Shown piece after piece: positions 1 to 7,842 of a stretch of DNA of 64,000 nt. The stretch is from the NCBI GenBank assembly GCA_937874695.1, contig CALNAJ010000028.1, forward strand, positions 263,512 to 327,511, given 5' to 3'. Position 1 is the first letter of the stretch. The number at the start of each line of letters is the position of its first letter. A model generated the notes under the pieces. That model saw only the letters and a list, made by a program, of their open reading frames with translations. It was not told the DNA's origin and did no database searches. The position numbers were made by a program, and so were the translations under genes. This DNA is from an uncultured Lactobacillus sp. GTDB taxonomy: Bacteria > Bacillota > Bacilli > Lactobacillales > Lactobacillaceae.

Positions 1-67
1 AGTATTGCAAAGTTCGCACCGACACGTGAGCCTGCTTGGCCAGTTCACCCGTTGTAAATTTAGACAT
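1..67 (-). CDS. MerR-family transcriptional regulator, N-terminal fragment
   Basis: Only the first 22 codons are inside the window; the gene continues past the left edge. The reverse strand reads MSKFTTGELAKQAHVSVRTL, the typical first helix-turn-helix of MerR regulators, in which a conserved Tyr pair follows the turn. An AGGAGGTG ribosome binding site lies a few bases before the ATG at 67. Directly upstream is a promoter with the long 19-bp spacer that MerR proteins act on, so autoregulation is likely. The effector cannot be told because the C-terminal domain is missing. Confidence 0.85.
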   Translation of the reverse strand, partial: MSKFTTGELAKQAHVSVRTLQY

Positions 68-87
68 GGTTTTCACCTCCTACCTTA

Positions 88-118
88 GGTATACCCGATG
101 ACGTGGCGTCACATGCAA
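88..118 (-). promoter_or_regulatory. MerR-type promoter with 19-bp spacer and palindromic operator
   Basis: On the minus strand a -35 TTGCAT (113-118) and a -10 TATACC (88-93) are 19 bp apart, against the usual 17. The spacer holds a perfect inverted repeat, TGACG-CCA-CGTCA (99-111). Long spacers with a central dyad are the hallmark of promoters that MerR proteins untwist. It drives the MerR gene that starts at 67. Confidence 0.75.
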
Positions 119-149
119 GGCCTAAACGTCTTATTTTAGAATTAACCGT

Positions 150-401
150 TTATTTCCCGGGAAATATTTCAAAAGTCGACTCATTTCCCGGGTTATTATT
201 CTCCATTATACCGTAACCGGGGTCATAGTCAGACCAGTTACACCACCCATATGCTTTATAAGCCTGGCAATTTTCATAGACAGCAGTGATCCCATTCTGA
301 CCATCGTCGGCTAGGAAGCCTTGTTCACAAAGTTCACTATTATCCATCATTCCAAATTCCCTGTCATTCCTTACAATTATCGTACTTTCCGTATAAACCA
401 A
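150..401 (-). CDS. Small hypothetical protein (uncertain)
   Basis: This is an open frame of up to 83 codons (TTG at 401; a later ATG pair begins MMDNSELCEQ). Nothing else is coded here on either strand. The product is acidic, with three Cys and a cluster of Trp, Tyr, Gly and Asn (GWCNWSDYDPGYG) in its second half. It has no signal peptide or membrane segment and I recognise no family. Ribosome binding sites before the possible starts are weak. The local DNA is AT-richer than its neighbours, so this may be a gene remnant. Confidence 0.3.
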   Translation of the reverse strand: MVYTESTIIVRNDREFGMMDNSELCEQGFLADDGQNGITAVYENCQAYKAYGWCNWSDYDPGYGIMENNNPGNESTFEIFPGK

Positions 402-501
402 CCGTTTGAATTCACAAGATGATCACATTTTCTTCCCTGAAGTCTCAATCTTTGGTAATATGCCTGTTTTATACCAGTGATATATTAGAAGTGTTACATA
501 T

Positions 502-539
502 AGGGGCGAACTGATCTTACGGATCGGTGGCCCCTTTTT
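502..539 (+). terminator. Intrinsic terminator in the sulfotransferase leader
   Basis: An AGGGGC...GCCCCT stem with an inner GATC/GATC pairing is followed by TTTTT. It ends 12 nt before the AAGGAG of the sulfotransferase gene, and no plus-strand gene lies upstream. It is therefore either an attenuator or a guard against read-in transcription. Confidence 0.65.
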
Positions 540-566
540 GCATATTTCACGAAGGAGATGTTTCAT

Positions 567-2255
567 TTGCACTTTAAATACCCTCGACTGGCTGCCCTCA
601 CAGCCACATTTCTAGTCATTTTGACGGTTGGGATTGCCGGCTGTTCAGCGACTAAGAGTCGATCCAACTATGCCATCAAGAATAACCAGGTGGCACTGAG
701 CGATTCACAGATTAAGAAAAACTTGGATACGAAGATCATCACCACCCGCCAAGACTCGCAAAAAGCCGCAACTGCTAAGTACAAGGCCGCCGCAGAGAGT
801 TCTAAATACACGTTGACTAGCCCCTACGTGAAGGTCAACCCGTACGGCACCTCACCGCTGTCCGCCCTGGTCACCTTTAAGACCAGCAACAACGTGAAAG
901 TTACCTACACCGTCGTCGGTAAGACCGCCAAGACCTCAATCACCAACACGGTCAAGGGCGGCTACACCACCAGCCACCAGGTTCCAGTCGTTGGCCTCTA
1001 CGCGGATACCACCAACACCGTGAAGATCACCGCCACGACGAAGGCTGGCAAGACCCAGACCAAGACGTTAAAATTAAAAACCAGTGCGCTGCCTAAATAC
1101 ATTAAGAATGCGACGATTACCACGAAGAACGTCGACAAAACCAAGATGGCTATTGGCAAGAATAAGCTGACCGTCATCAACCGGACGACCAAGCAACCCT
1201 TCGCCATCGACGCGGACGGTGCCGTGCGGTGGTACGACACCAACTATTCCCAACACACCATCGAACAGTGGTCCAACGGTCATATCATGATTCTTTCCAA
1301 GAAAAATCAGAACTCCGACGTCTATAACGATTTGATTGAAACCGACTATCTCGGACGAGTTTACAAGGAATATGGCTTTGCCAACAAGACTAGTAGCACC
1401 GATGGCGGTGTCGAAACGACGGTCATCCACCATGACTTGGTCGAGTTGCCCAACCATAATTTCTTAGCCACCGTTTCAGACGGTTCCAAATATAAGGAAG
1501 ACACCTTGATTGAGGTTTCCCACAAGACCGGGAAGATCGTCAAGGTCATCGACTTGAAGAAGATTCTGCCAAAGTCCATGTGGGCCAACTACAAGAAGGG
1601 TACCGATGGCAAGATCGACTGGCTGCATAACAACGCCGTCGACTACGACAAGAACGACAAGTCCATCGTGCTCTCCAGCCGGAATCAGGATTTGATTATG
1701 AAGCTCGACTACAAGACGGGCCATATCAAATGGCTGTACAGTGGCAAGAAGAAGTCCAGCTGGCCTAAGGCTTACCGGAAGTACGTCCTGACCCCAACCA
1801 AGGGGACAATTACGACTGGTGGTCAACATGGGTTATACCTCCTGAATAACGGTGGGAAGAACTCGGCCAACAGCGAAAACTTCATGTTGTACGATAATAA
1901 CATCAACGTGACGAACGGAAACAAGAGTACTTCTGGCAAATACTCGCAAGCTGTTCAGTACCACGTCAACGCTAAGAAGATGACTATCACCTCAACCTGG
2001 TCCTACGGCAAGACGTTGGGTAAGTCCAACTTCACCAGTGTGATCGGATACGCCGAAAAGGAAAATAATGGCAACGTTCTGATCGACTTCGGTTACAAGG
2101 CCGGTGGCCAACAGAGTAATATCATCGAAGTCACGAAGAGTGGTCAACAAGTCTTCAACGCCACGATGAAGAACGCCTCATCCAAGGCCTACGCTTATCG
2201 GGCTTACCGGGTACCGTTCTACAACAGTGCCTATGCCTTTGACGCAACGAAGTAA
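567..2255 (+). CDS. Arylsulfate sulfotransferase (ASST family)
   Basis: Exported PAPS-independent sulfotransferase, which in this family moves sulfate from one phenolic sulfate ester to another phenol through a sulfo-histidine. The frame opens with an ATG at 558, but AAGGAG (552-557) touches it. The TTG at 567 is 9 nt from that site, so I chose it. The N terminus has a hydrophobic stretch ending VGIAGCS, a lipobox-like signal. An Ig-like N-terminal domain (NPYGTSPLSALV) leads into the beta-propeller. Counting from 558, the residues expected for catalysis are present: His291/292 (IHHDLVELP), His357 (WLHNNAVDY), Arg375 (SSRNQD) and His424 (GGQHGLYLL). The family is clear; the natural substrate is unknown. 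It is transcribed alone. Confidence 0.88.
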   Translation: MHFKYPRLAALTATFLVILTVGIAGCSATKSRSNYAIKNNQVALSDSQIKKNLDTKIITTRQDSQKAATAKYKAAAESSKYTLTSPYVKVNPYGTSPLSALVTFKTSNNVKVTYTVVGKTAKTSITNTVKGGYTTSHQVPVVGLYADTTNTVKITATTKAGKTQTKTLKLKTSALPKYIKNATITTKNVDKTKMAIGKNKLTVINRTTKQPFAIDADGAVRWYDTNYSQHTIEQWSNGHIMILSKKNQNSDVYNDLIETDYLGRVYKEYGFANKTSSTDGGVETTVIHHDLVELPNHNFLATVSDGSKYKEDTLIEVSHKTGKIVKVIDLKKILPKSMWANYKKGTDGKIDWLHNNAVDYDKNDKSIVLSSRNQDLIMKLDYKTGHIKWLYSGKKKSSWPKAYRKYVLTPTKGTITTGGQHGLYLLNNGGKNSANSENFMLYDNNINVTNGNKSTSGKYSQAVQYHVNAKKMTITSTWSYGKTLGKSNFTSVIGYAEKENNGNVLIDFGYKAGGQQSNIIEVTKSGQQVFNATMKNASSKAYAYRAYRVPFYNSAYAFDATK

Positions 2256-2373
2256 GGATTAAAATGCCGTCTCGTCCTGCTAGTGATGCCGGCCATTGTG
2301 AAAAAACGGCCTTGCATTTTGACTTAAAACTGACTGAATGGGGCAAATACTTTGCTTCAACGATAGTTGTATT

Positions 2374-2410
2374 AAAAAATGCGGTTCCGTTAAATGGAAT
2401 CGCATTTTTT
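2374..2410. terminator. Bidirectional intrinsic terminator
   Basis: AAAAAATGCGGTTCC pairs with GGAATCGCATTTTTT around a 7-nt loop, with T-runs on both strands. It serves the sulfotransferase gene (+) and, after repeat copy 1, the YoaK gene (-). Confidence 0.85.
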
Positions 2411-2448
2411 ACATTGTTAAGAAGCGACGATGATGGTTACATCAATTT

Positions 2449-2642
2449 AAGCCGGAGGCGGGCAGGAATGCAGGTAGCTGTGTCGGCGATGTTAGACCGG
2501 GATGGTTTTTCCCGGCCTTACATCGCGGGGCGCGTTTGGAAACTCGCCTAAACTTGGCGAGGTTTCAAACCGAGTCGAAAGCCCGTTCTTTGGCTGGAGA
2601 CGGTCCCCATAGCAACCGGAATTCCTGGCAGCCGCAGGCGAA
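2449..2642 (+). repeat. Structured intergenic repeat, copy 1
   Basis: Member of the window's repeat family. The two ends pair (CAGGAAT with ATTCCTG). An inner arm pairs GCGATGT with ACATCGC, capped by CCGGGA/TCCCGG, and a long hairpin pairs TTTGGAAACTCGCC with GGCGAGGTTTCAAA. It also has the shared GGTCCCCA near the 3' end. It lies between the YoaK stop and the terminator at 2374-2410, so it would be part of the yoaK transcript, read as the complement. No credible reading frame is present. Confidence 0.9.
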
Positions 2643-2658
2643 ACGCCTTTATTCCCAA

Positions 2659-3339
2659 TTAATGTTTCCATCGTCGACGGCGGTTCTGCTGATACAGCCA
2701 GACTAGCAGCGCAACAACCAGTGTTGCCGGCAAGAGAACCGCATACACTGCCATAAACGACGTGAAGGCGGCTACCAGCAACGCACCACCGATGAAGCTC
2801 AGCATGAGTGCCCCAGTGTCCAACGCCTTGGCACGGGCATCCCGATTGCGATAGCGCAATCCGTCGTACAACGACTCCGAAATATTCCGCACGTTACCAG
2901 TCATCATGAGTGGCGTAAACGGTGCTCCCTTGATTTGTCGAAATTCTTGCAGTTCTGCCGCGGCCGCTAATGATAATAACGCCGCTAGCAGCTCACTTGG
3001 CAGATGATTATTTAAGAACAGCACAATCATTAATAATACCAGCATGTAACCCAATACAACCATCTGTGAGCTGACACGCGATTTTTCTAGAAAATGTTGA
3101 AGCATCCGCACAATGACCGTTCCCACGACGAATGCGAGCAATGATACCAGGTAGCGGCCCACCACGGCCAATTGGAAGTGCCCCAGGCTAATTCCTAATA
3201 GAATTAGGTTACCCGTCTGGAGACCGGCAAAGACGGCGCCGTGTTCCAGATAGGAGTAAGCGTCTAGCGCTCCCGCAACCATAGTTAAGCCACAGCCGAA
3301 CAGCAATTGTTCGTGGGCGGGAAATGTTATCTGTCTCAA
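2659..3339 (-). CDS. YoaK/DUF1275 family membrane protein
   Basis: A 226-residue integral membrane protein of the YoaK (DUF1275) family. It begins with a family-typical TM region holding GALDAYSYLEHGAVFAGLQT and then GNLILLGI. A second block reads TPLMMTGNVRNISESL, the repeated T-G-N motif typical of the family. About six hydrophobic segments end in a basic Arg-rich tail (QQNRRRRWKH). No biochemical role is established for the family. It stands alone between convergent and same-strand genes. Its transcript probably runs through repeat copy 1 to the terminator at 2374-2410. Confidence 0.88.
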   Translation of the reverse strand: MRQITFPAHEQLLFGCGLTMVAGALDAYSYLEHGAVFAGLQTGNLILLGISLGHFQLAVVGRYLVSLLAFVVGTVIVRMLQHFLEKSRVSSQMVVLGYMLVLLMIVLFLNNHLPSELLAALLSLAAAAELQEFRQIKGAPFTPLMMTGNVRNISESLYDGLRYRNRDARAKALDTGALMLSFIGGALLVAAFTSFMAVYAVLLPATLVVALLVWLYQQNRRRRWKH

Positions 3340-3413
3340 TTCAACTCACCTCTCTGAACTTTCTGCGTTCAAATAGTGTAGCTGAAATTATTTGAGTTTT
3401 GGTTAAGACCCAC

Positions 3414-3455
3414 AAAAAGCCACAGCAACACCCCGCTTGGTTGTTGCTGTGGCTT
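3414..3455 (-). terminator. Terminator of rihA
   Basis: On the minus strand AAGCCACAGCAACA pairs with TGTTGCTGTGGCTT and is followed by TTTTG. It begins 12 bp after the rihA stop codon. Confidence 0.88.
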
Positions 3456-3466
3456 ACTTTAGCGCG

Positions 3467-4399
3467 TTACTTAAAAGTCTTTAAAGAATCCGTGATCAGC
3501 TGAATAAAGGCCGGACGGTCAATGTCCAATAGCACGTCCGTATTCTTTGGCTTACCAGTCAATTCGTAGTAATCACAAACCGTTTCGCCGCGAACCAGTT
3601 CGCCCTGCGTTTCAACATCCACGTTCATCAGTTCACTCTTAAACATTTCTGGATGAAGGAGCCAAGCAATCGTGCATGGATCGTGGAGTGGCGCGCCCTT
3701 GAAGCCCCATTTGGGATTCTCGTGGTAGACCTCAAAGAAGTTCAGCAGGCCTTGAAAGGCGTGGGCTACGGGATTATCGATTTCGCCAATGGCGGCGATT
3801 TCAGGCTTGAGGATCTGGGCCTTATGCGTCACGTTCAACGGTGCCATAGTTAATGGGATGCCGGCATTGAGGACAATTTTAGCCGCCTCTGGATCGACAT
3901 AGATATTAAATTCAACGGAAGGTGTCCAATTCCCTAGGCCCATTGCACCACCCATGAAGACGATCCGCTCGATCTTTTCCTTGAGCTCTGGATAGACCCG
4001 CAGGAACAGGGCAATATTGGTCATCGGCCCCGTCACAACCAGCGTCACCGGATCACTGCTCTCCCGCAAGGTCTTGGCAATCAATTCGATGGCGGTCATG
4101 TCCTGTACGGCAAAGTCAGGATCAGGCAGATCAGCCCCATCCAACCCAGACTTGCCATGGACGTTCCCGGCCGTTTCCAGTGGCTGCATCAACGGCGTCC
4201 GATTGCCTCCAGCGACGGGAATCTCCTGATGGTGCATCAGGGTCAATAGCCGCATAGCGTTGTTCAAGGTCTTCTCTGGCGTCTGATTGCCAGCAGAGGC
4301 AGTTACCGCCAACAGATCAATCTCGGGGCTTGCCAGCGCCAGCATCATCGCTAGCGCATCGTCGTGACCAGGATCGCAGTCCATAATTATTTTTTTCAT
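3467..4399 (-). CDS. rihA: Pyrimidine-specific ribonucleoside hydrolase
   Basis: Cleaves the N-glycosidic bond of cytidine and uridine to free base and ribose (IUNH superfamily). The 310-residue length matches RihA. The N terminus [15 protein letters not shown] supplies the calcium-binding Asp cluster. [39 protein letters not shown] and [13 protein letters not shown] follow in RihA order, the last carrying the C-terminal metal-binding Asp. It is monocistronic with its own terminator. The LacI gene at 4851, past tRNA-Gln, could regulate it, but I see no shared operator. Confidence 0.92.
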   Translation of the reverse strand: MKKIIMDCDPGHDDALAMMLALASPEIDLLAVTASAGNQTPEKTLNNAMRLLTLMHHQEIPVAGGNRTPLMQPLETAGNVHGKSGLDGADLPDPDFAVQDMTAIELIAKTLRESSDPVTLVVTGPMTNIALFLRVYPELKEKIERIVFMGGAMGLGNWTPSVEFNIYVDPEAAKIVLNAGIPLTMAPLNVTHKAQILKPEIAAIGEIDNPVAHAFQGLLNFFEVYHENPKWGFKGAPLHDPCTIAWLLHPEMFKSELMNVDVETQGELVRGETVCDYYELTGKPKNTDVLLDIDRPAFIQLITDSLKTFK

Positions 4400-4483
4400 G
4401 AGGAAATCGCTCCTATCTGTTCATTTCGGTTAGTTTCCATTCTATGCTATGATGGTTGCGCTTACAAGTTCCCGTGGAAAACA

Positions 4484-4516
4484 AAAAGTTCCGCCGACCT
4501 TAATCGACAGAACTTC
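4484..4516 (-). terminator. Terminator after tRNA-Gln
   Basis: On the minus strand AGTTCTGTCG pairs through ten positions (two G-U) with CGGCGGAACT, followed by TTTTTG. It begins 14 nt beyond the tRNA 3' end. Confidence 0.8.
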
Positions 4517-4529
4517 TGTAAACCTCTGA

Positions 4530-4601
4530 TTGGGCTAGCTGGGTTCGAACCAGCGCATGACAGGATCAAAACCTGTTGCCTTACCACTTGGCTATAGCCC
4601 A
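4530..4601 (-). tRNA. tRNA-Gln (anticodon TTG)
   Basis: The minus strand folds into a full cloverleaf: acceptor TGGGCTA/TAGCCCA, a D-arm with AGTGGTAAGGC, an anticodon stem CAGG/CCTG around TTTTGAT giving anticodon TTG, and a T-arm GCTGGTTCGAACCCAGC. CCA is not encoded. It has its own terminator and no tRNA neighbours in view. Confidence 0.96.
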
Positions 4602-4812
4602 ATGAATTGGATAAATTACTTACCCCAACAAAGAATAATTTTATCATCTTACCCCAGGTAAATGCAACCCTTTTTTTCGAGATTTTTTCCAATAAGCAGA
4701 AATAGTTGACGACACCCCTATGAAACCGCTACGATAAACTATAAATACTTGATAATGACAGCCATCAATAGAGTGACTGATTTCATGACTGTTCAATTAG
4801 TTATTACACGAT

Positions 4813-4831
4813 TTAATAATACGATTATTAA
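4813..4831. promoter_or_regulatory. Candidate operator of the LacI regulator
   Basis: A perfect 19-bp inverted repeat, TTAATAAT-ACG-ATTATTAA, lies 20 bp before the LacI start codon. It fits an autoregulatory operator, though it is AT-rich and lacks the usual central CG-rich LacI core. Confidence 0.45.
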
Positions 4832-4850
4832 TAATAAAGAAGTGAATTGC

Positions 4851-5843
4851 ATGTCAACTAATATTACGATCAAAGACGTCGCCAAACAGGCCGGCGTATC
4901 AGAAGCCACCGTTTCGCGGGCGCTCAACGACAGCCCTCAAGTCAAGCGCGACACTCGCCAAAAAATCCAAAATATCGCCCGTAATCTGGGCTATCGGCCC
5001 AACGGCCTTGCCCGCAGTATTCGGGTCCAAAAAAGTCACACGTTGGGGATGATCATCCCCGATATTCTCAATGGCTTCTTCACGCAGCTCAGCCGAGCCA
5101 TTGAAGACACAGCCAGCCAAGCTGGCTACGACGTCCTAATCGTCAACACTGATGAACACCTCAACAAGGAAGCCAAGGCCATTAATTTGATGCTTGAGAA
5201 GCAGGTCGACGGCCTCATCATTACGAGTGCCGGCAACAGCACCGACTACCCGAAAATGCTGGGAAATACCCCGGCTGTTTTCGTGGACCGGATGCCCCCC
5301 GCCGATGTCGTCTCACAATATGACCGTGTGCTCGTGGACAACGCTCAGGGGACCCAGGCCATCATTAACTGTTTGATTGACCGTGGTGCCCAGCGAATCG
5401 GCATCATTAACAGTTCCGTCTCCGCAACCGCCAGAGAGCGACTACAGGGTTACCATCAAGCATTGGCAGAAGCCGGGCTACCCGCCGACCCTGCTATTGA
5501 AGTCTCGGCACGAACCGACGGCAGTAACGTCCCCCAAATGACCCGCCAACTCCTGGTCAACCAGAAGTGTGACGCGCTCTTTGCCGCGGACAATACCATC
5601 ATGACTGGCGTACTGACCAAGCTTCCCGAACTCCAGCTCCCCGCCTTTCAGCTAGGGGCTTTCGACGATAACGACTGGTTTGACTTCCTACCCCAGCCCA
5701 TCGTCACGGCTAAACAGCCCATTGCTGAATTGGGCCGCATCGCCGTTGAGCGGATTCTGGCCAGAGCAGCCGACCATCAGCTCCCAACGCAAGAATTTCG
5801 GCTACCGGCAGAGATTATCCCGCGGCCGAATAATGCCCGGTAA
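4851..5843 (+). CDS. LacI-family transcriptional regulator
   Basis: A 330-residue LacI/GalR repressor. The longer frame from 4749 was cut back to the ATG at 4851 because the DNA-binding domain (TIKDVAKQAGVSEATVSRAL) begins there. The hinge RPNGLARSIRVQKSHTLG leads to a periplasmic-binding-protein-like effector domain (MIIPDILNGFF, VDGLIITSAGNS, VFVDR). The ribosome binding site is weak (GAAGTG). No sugar gene adjoins it on the same strand: rihA lies behind it and a convergent operon ahead. The target is therefore unknown, with itself and rihA as candidates. The effector domain resembles PurR/RbsR-type members, but I cannot assign the ligand. Confidence 0.88.
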   Translation: MSTNITIKDVAKQAGVSEATVSRALNDSPQVKRDTRQKIQNIARNLGYRPNGLARSIRVQKSHTLGMIIPDILNGFFTQLSRAIEDTASQAGYDVLIVNTDEHLNKEAKAINLMLEKQVDGLIITSAGNSTDYPKMLGNTPAVFVDRMPPADVVSQYDRVLVDNAQGTQAIINCLIDRGAQRIGIINSSVSATARERLQGYHQALAEAGLPADPAIEVSARTDGSNVPQMTRQLLVNQKCDALFAADNTIMTGVLTKLPELQLPAFQLGAFDDNDWFDFLPQPIVTAKQPIAELGRIAVERILARAADHQLPTQEFRLPAEIIPRPNNAR

Positions 5844-5982
5844 GCTTGCCACGCGGGACTTTCAATGGATCGCGTATTCCCACAACCATTGTGTGTTACC
5901 ATCCATCTCTACTAGGTTTCCACCTAAAATTCAGGTATACTCAAGACATCAAGCAGTCACTAAATTTCTGAATAATCCAAAC

Positions 5983-6013
5983 AAAAATTCTCGCCGTTTA
6001 TCGACGAGGATTT
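5983..6013. terminator. Terminator-like hairpin, probably bidirectional
   Basis: TTCTCGCCG pairs with CGACGAGGA around TTTAT, with one mismatch. AAAAA on the left gives a T-run on the minus strand; the right side has only TTTCTT. It could end the LacI message and also the minus-strand operon that reads through copies 3 and 2. Confidence 0.55.
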
Positions 6014-6057
6014 CTTAATCACTGATTGTGTTTACCCAAGCTATAGGTCAAAAATTG

Positions 6058-6253
6058 TCGCCTACGGTTGCCAGGGATTCTGCCGCTGTGGGGACCGCCT
6101 GCAGCCAAAGAACGGGCTTCCAGCTCGGTTTGAAACCTCTCCAAAAACCGGCGAGTTTCCAAACACGTCCCACGCTGTAAGACCGGGAAAAACCATCGCC
6201 CGGTCTAACACCGTTGCCACGGCTGGCACCATCCCTGGCCCCCTCCGGCTTAG
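6058..6253 (-). repeat. Structured intergenic repeat, copy 2
   Basis: Read on the minus strand the ends pair as CCAGGGAT with ATCCCTGG, a change on both sides relative to copy 1 (CAGGAAT/ATTCCTG). The inner arm has GACCGGG/CCCGGTC and the long hairpin has GTTTGGAAACTC with GAGGTTTCAAAC. It faces copy 3, making an inverted pair. Confidence 0.9.
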
Positions 6254-6420
6254 CAAATTTTTCACCTGAGCATTAGCTAAATGAATCGTTTCATTCATTG
6301 CCTAATTTTAGAGTATAACGCCCATTTTTCTTAACTTCTGTCGTTAACCCCATTTTGGAATCTTATATCACTAACTGTACACCATCTAATATGCTACTCT
6401 CATGATTAGTCAACTATCTT

Positions 6421-6611
6421 AGCCGAAGGCGGTCAGGAATGTAGCCGGCCGTGACAATGGTCTTAGCTGGCGTCTTTCAGCCAGGTTAGACCATGGGACG
6501 AGCTTGGCGCCTTACCGTAATTTGGTAAGGCATCAAGTCGAGGCGAGAGACCGCTTCACAGGCTCTCACCGGTCCCCACAGCAGGCGGAATTTCTGACAG
6601 CCGTAGGCGAC
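6421..6611 (+). repeat. Structured intergenic repeat, copy 3
   Basis: Second subtype of the family. The inner arm pairs ATGGTC with GACCAT and is capped by CTGGC/GCCAG. The third hairpin is GCCTTACC/GGTAAGGC inside CTTG/CAAG. The ends pair TCAGGAAT with ATTTCTGA. It lies 20 bp beyond the stop of the first VOC gene, so it is probably in that operon's 3' region. Confidence 0.9.
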
Positions 6612-6631
6612 ACTTTATAGTTTACTTGTCA

Positions 6632-7024
6632 TTAATCTAATATCTGGCAGAACTCGATGGTTTCCTGGTTAGGGCCCAGAATGTTAAAGAATCGAATCCC
6701 GTGATCCCAGAACGATGGGATCGACTGAATGTCATCATTGACGCGGGTCAAGCCCTGTTCCTTAGCCGCAGCAAATGCCTGATCGATATCCGTCGTGTTT
6801 AACGAGATGTGGTTGATGGCACCGGCTGTCGGATTAGTTGGATCACCTTCCCAGGTTTCAATCGTCAAATTTCCGAGTCGCATGAAGGCACAGCGGTTCT
6901 CGCCGTTAGGAAAGAGCCCGGCCTGCGTGAAGCCTAGTGACTTGTAAAACGCAATGGTGGCATCCAAATCAATTGACGGAATTCCCACGTGCTGAATCCC
7001 AGTAATGTACGAACTAACTGACAT
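6632..7024 (-). CDS. VOC-family (glyoxalase-like) protein, copy A
   Basis: A 130-residue two-module vicinal-oxygen-chelate protein. Metal ligands expected for the fold are visible: His12 (GIQHVGIP), the Glu of NLTIETWEG, the His of INHISLNT and the Glu of ETIEFCQ near the end. It is the last gene of a four-gene operon behind a ROK kinase, a zinc dehydrogenase and a membrane protein. AAAGGAG precedes its ATG. Members act as lyases, dioxygenases, epimerases or isomerases. Here an isomerase or epimerase step on a sugar intermediate is possible but unproven. A close paralogue lies at 10362. Confidence 0.85.
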   Translation of the reverse strand: MSVSSYITGIQHVGIPSIDLDATIAFYKSLGFTQAGLFPNGENRCAFMRLGNLTIETWEGDPTNPTAGAINHISLNTTDIDQAFAAAKEQGLTRVNDDIQSIPSFWDHGIRFFNILGPNQETIEFCQILD

Positions 7025-7056
7025 ATCTAACGCTCCTTTAAAGTTTCCTGCAACCG

Positions 7057-7827
7057 CTACTTACCGACATCGACCTGTTGGTGTTTCAGTTTCGGGAAGA
7101 TTACCCGATCGGCAATCCCAGTGATTCCGCCCTGTGCGAGAAAGGCGAAGACCGTTCCCAGGCCAAAGTTGACGAATGAGTGGGTAATCAACAAGGCAAT
7201 GATGGCCATAATGGTCGGCGGGATGTAAGACGCCCACATTGCTCTGGATGCATTTCCCTTAAAGTAACGGAACCGCAGAATCTGCATCAAATCATCGGCG
7301 GGATGCAGAACCAAGTTGACCCGCTGGTAAATCGAGATGGCAATGGCAATCAACGCCACCCCCAAGAAATTCAACGCAATGTATCCAGCGACCATCCCTG
7401 CACTGTGCGCAACGGGGAGACCCGCAAACATAGCGGTCTTGCCGTTGAAGAAGTCCGCAAAGACCTGAATCAACGCTGAGAATGGCACCATGAAGGCCAT
7501 GTTCCCGGCAATCCGTTTCCAGTCCCAGTGGTGGAGCAGGACGGCATTTAACGCAGCGGTCAGGAAACCTAATATCAGGAATGCCCAGAAGAGGTTCCAG
7601 TGGAAGGCCGCACCTAGATTAGCCTCCGCAGCTGACCAGTAAGCCGCTCCCAAAAATGACGGGTGAATCTTGGCGCTAGTGACTAACGTGAGGACGTTTC
7701 CGGCCGAGTTGATCACGATCGACAGGGCGAAGAAGGCTAACGACTTTGACATCGATAGGGTCCGGCCACTGTCAACGTCACGACTCTGCGCGCCATCGTT
7801 GAATTGACTTACTGCTTCAGCTCTCAT
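7057..7827 (-). CDS. YczE/YitT-like integral membrane protein, copy A
   Basis: A 256-residue polytopic membrane protein with about six hydrophobic segments. It has an INSAGNVLTLVTSAKIHPSF motif near the N terminus, a YQRVNLVLHPADDLMQILRF cytoplasmic block in the middle, and GLGTVFAFLAQGGITG near the end. The Asn-Gly and HPADDL blocks resemble the YczE/YyaS/YitT group, whose function is poorly known. In this operon a role in taking up the substrate of the kinase and dehydrogenase is the natural guess, since no other transporter is present. The gap to the dehydrogenase stop is 15 bp. A paralogue lies at 10771. Confidence 0.7.
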   Translation of the reverse strand: MRAEAVSQFNDGAQSRDVDSGRTLSMSKSLAFFALSIVINSAGNVLTLVTSAKIHPSFLGAAYWSAAEANLGAAFHWNLFWAFLILGFLTAALNAVLLHHWDWKRIAGNMAFMVPFSALIQVFADFFNGKTAMFAGLPVAHSAGMVAGYIALNFLGVALIAIAISIYQRVNLVLHPADDLMQILRFRYFKGNASRAMWASYIPPTIMAIIALLITHSFVNFGLGTVFAFLAQGGITGIADRVIFPKLKHQQVDVGK

Positions 7828-7842
7828 AATTATCCCTTACCT

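Larger units (their letters stand above)
5844..6631. other. Non-coding stretch with two inverted repeat copies
   Basis: This 788-bp gap between convergent genes holds a terminator-like hairpin (5983-6013), repeat copy 2 on the minus strand, about 170 bp of plain AT-rich sequence, and repeat copy 3 on the plus strand. I see no gene in it. Confidence 0.8.

Noticed and set aside
2264..2551. 95-codon plus-strand frame after the sulfotransferase gene
   Set aside because: It runs across a terminator and repeat copy 1, has no ribosome binding site, and the other repeat copies do not keep the frame.
4749..4850. N-terminal extension of the first LacI protein
   Set aside because: It would translate the promoter and palindrome; the HTH starts at the internal ATG at 4851.
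6062..6298. 78-codon minus-strand frame within repeat copy 2
   Set aside because: It lies wholly inside the structured repeat; similar copies carry stops and frameshifts here.
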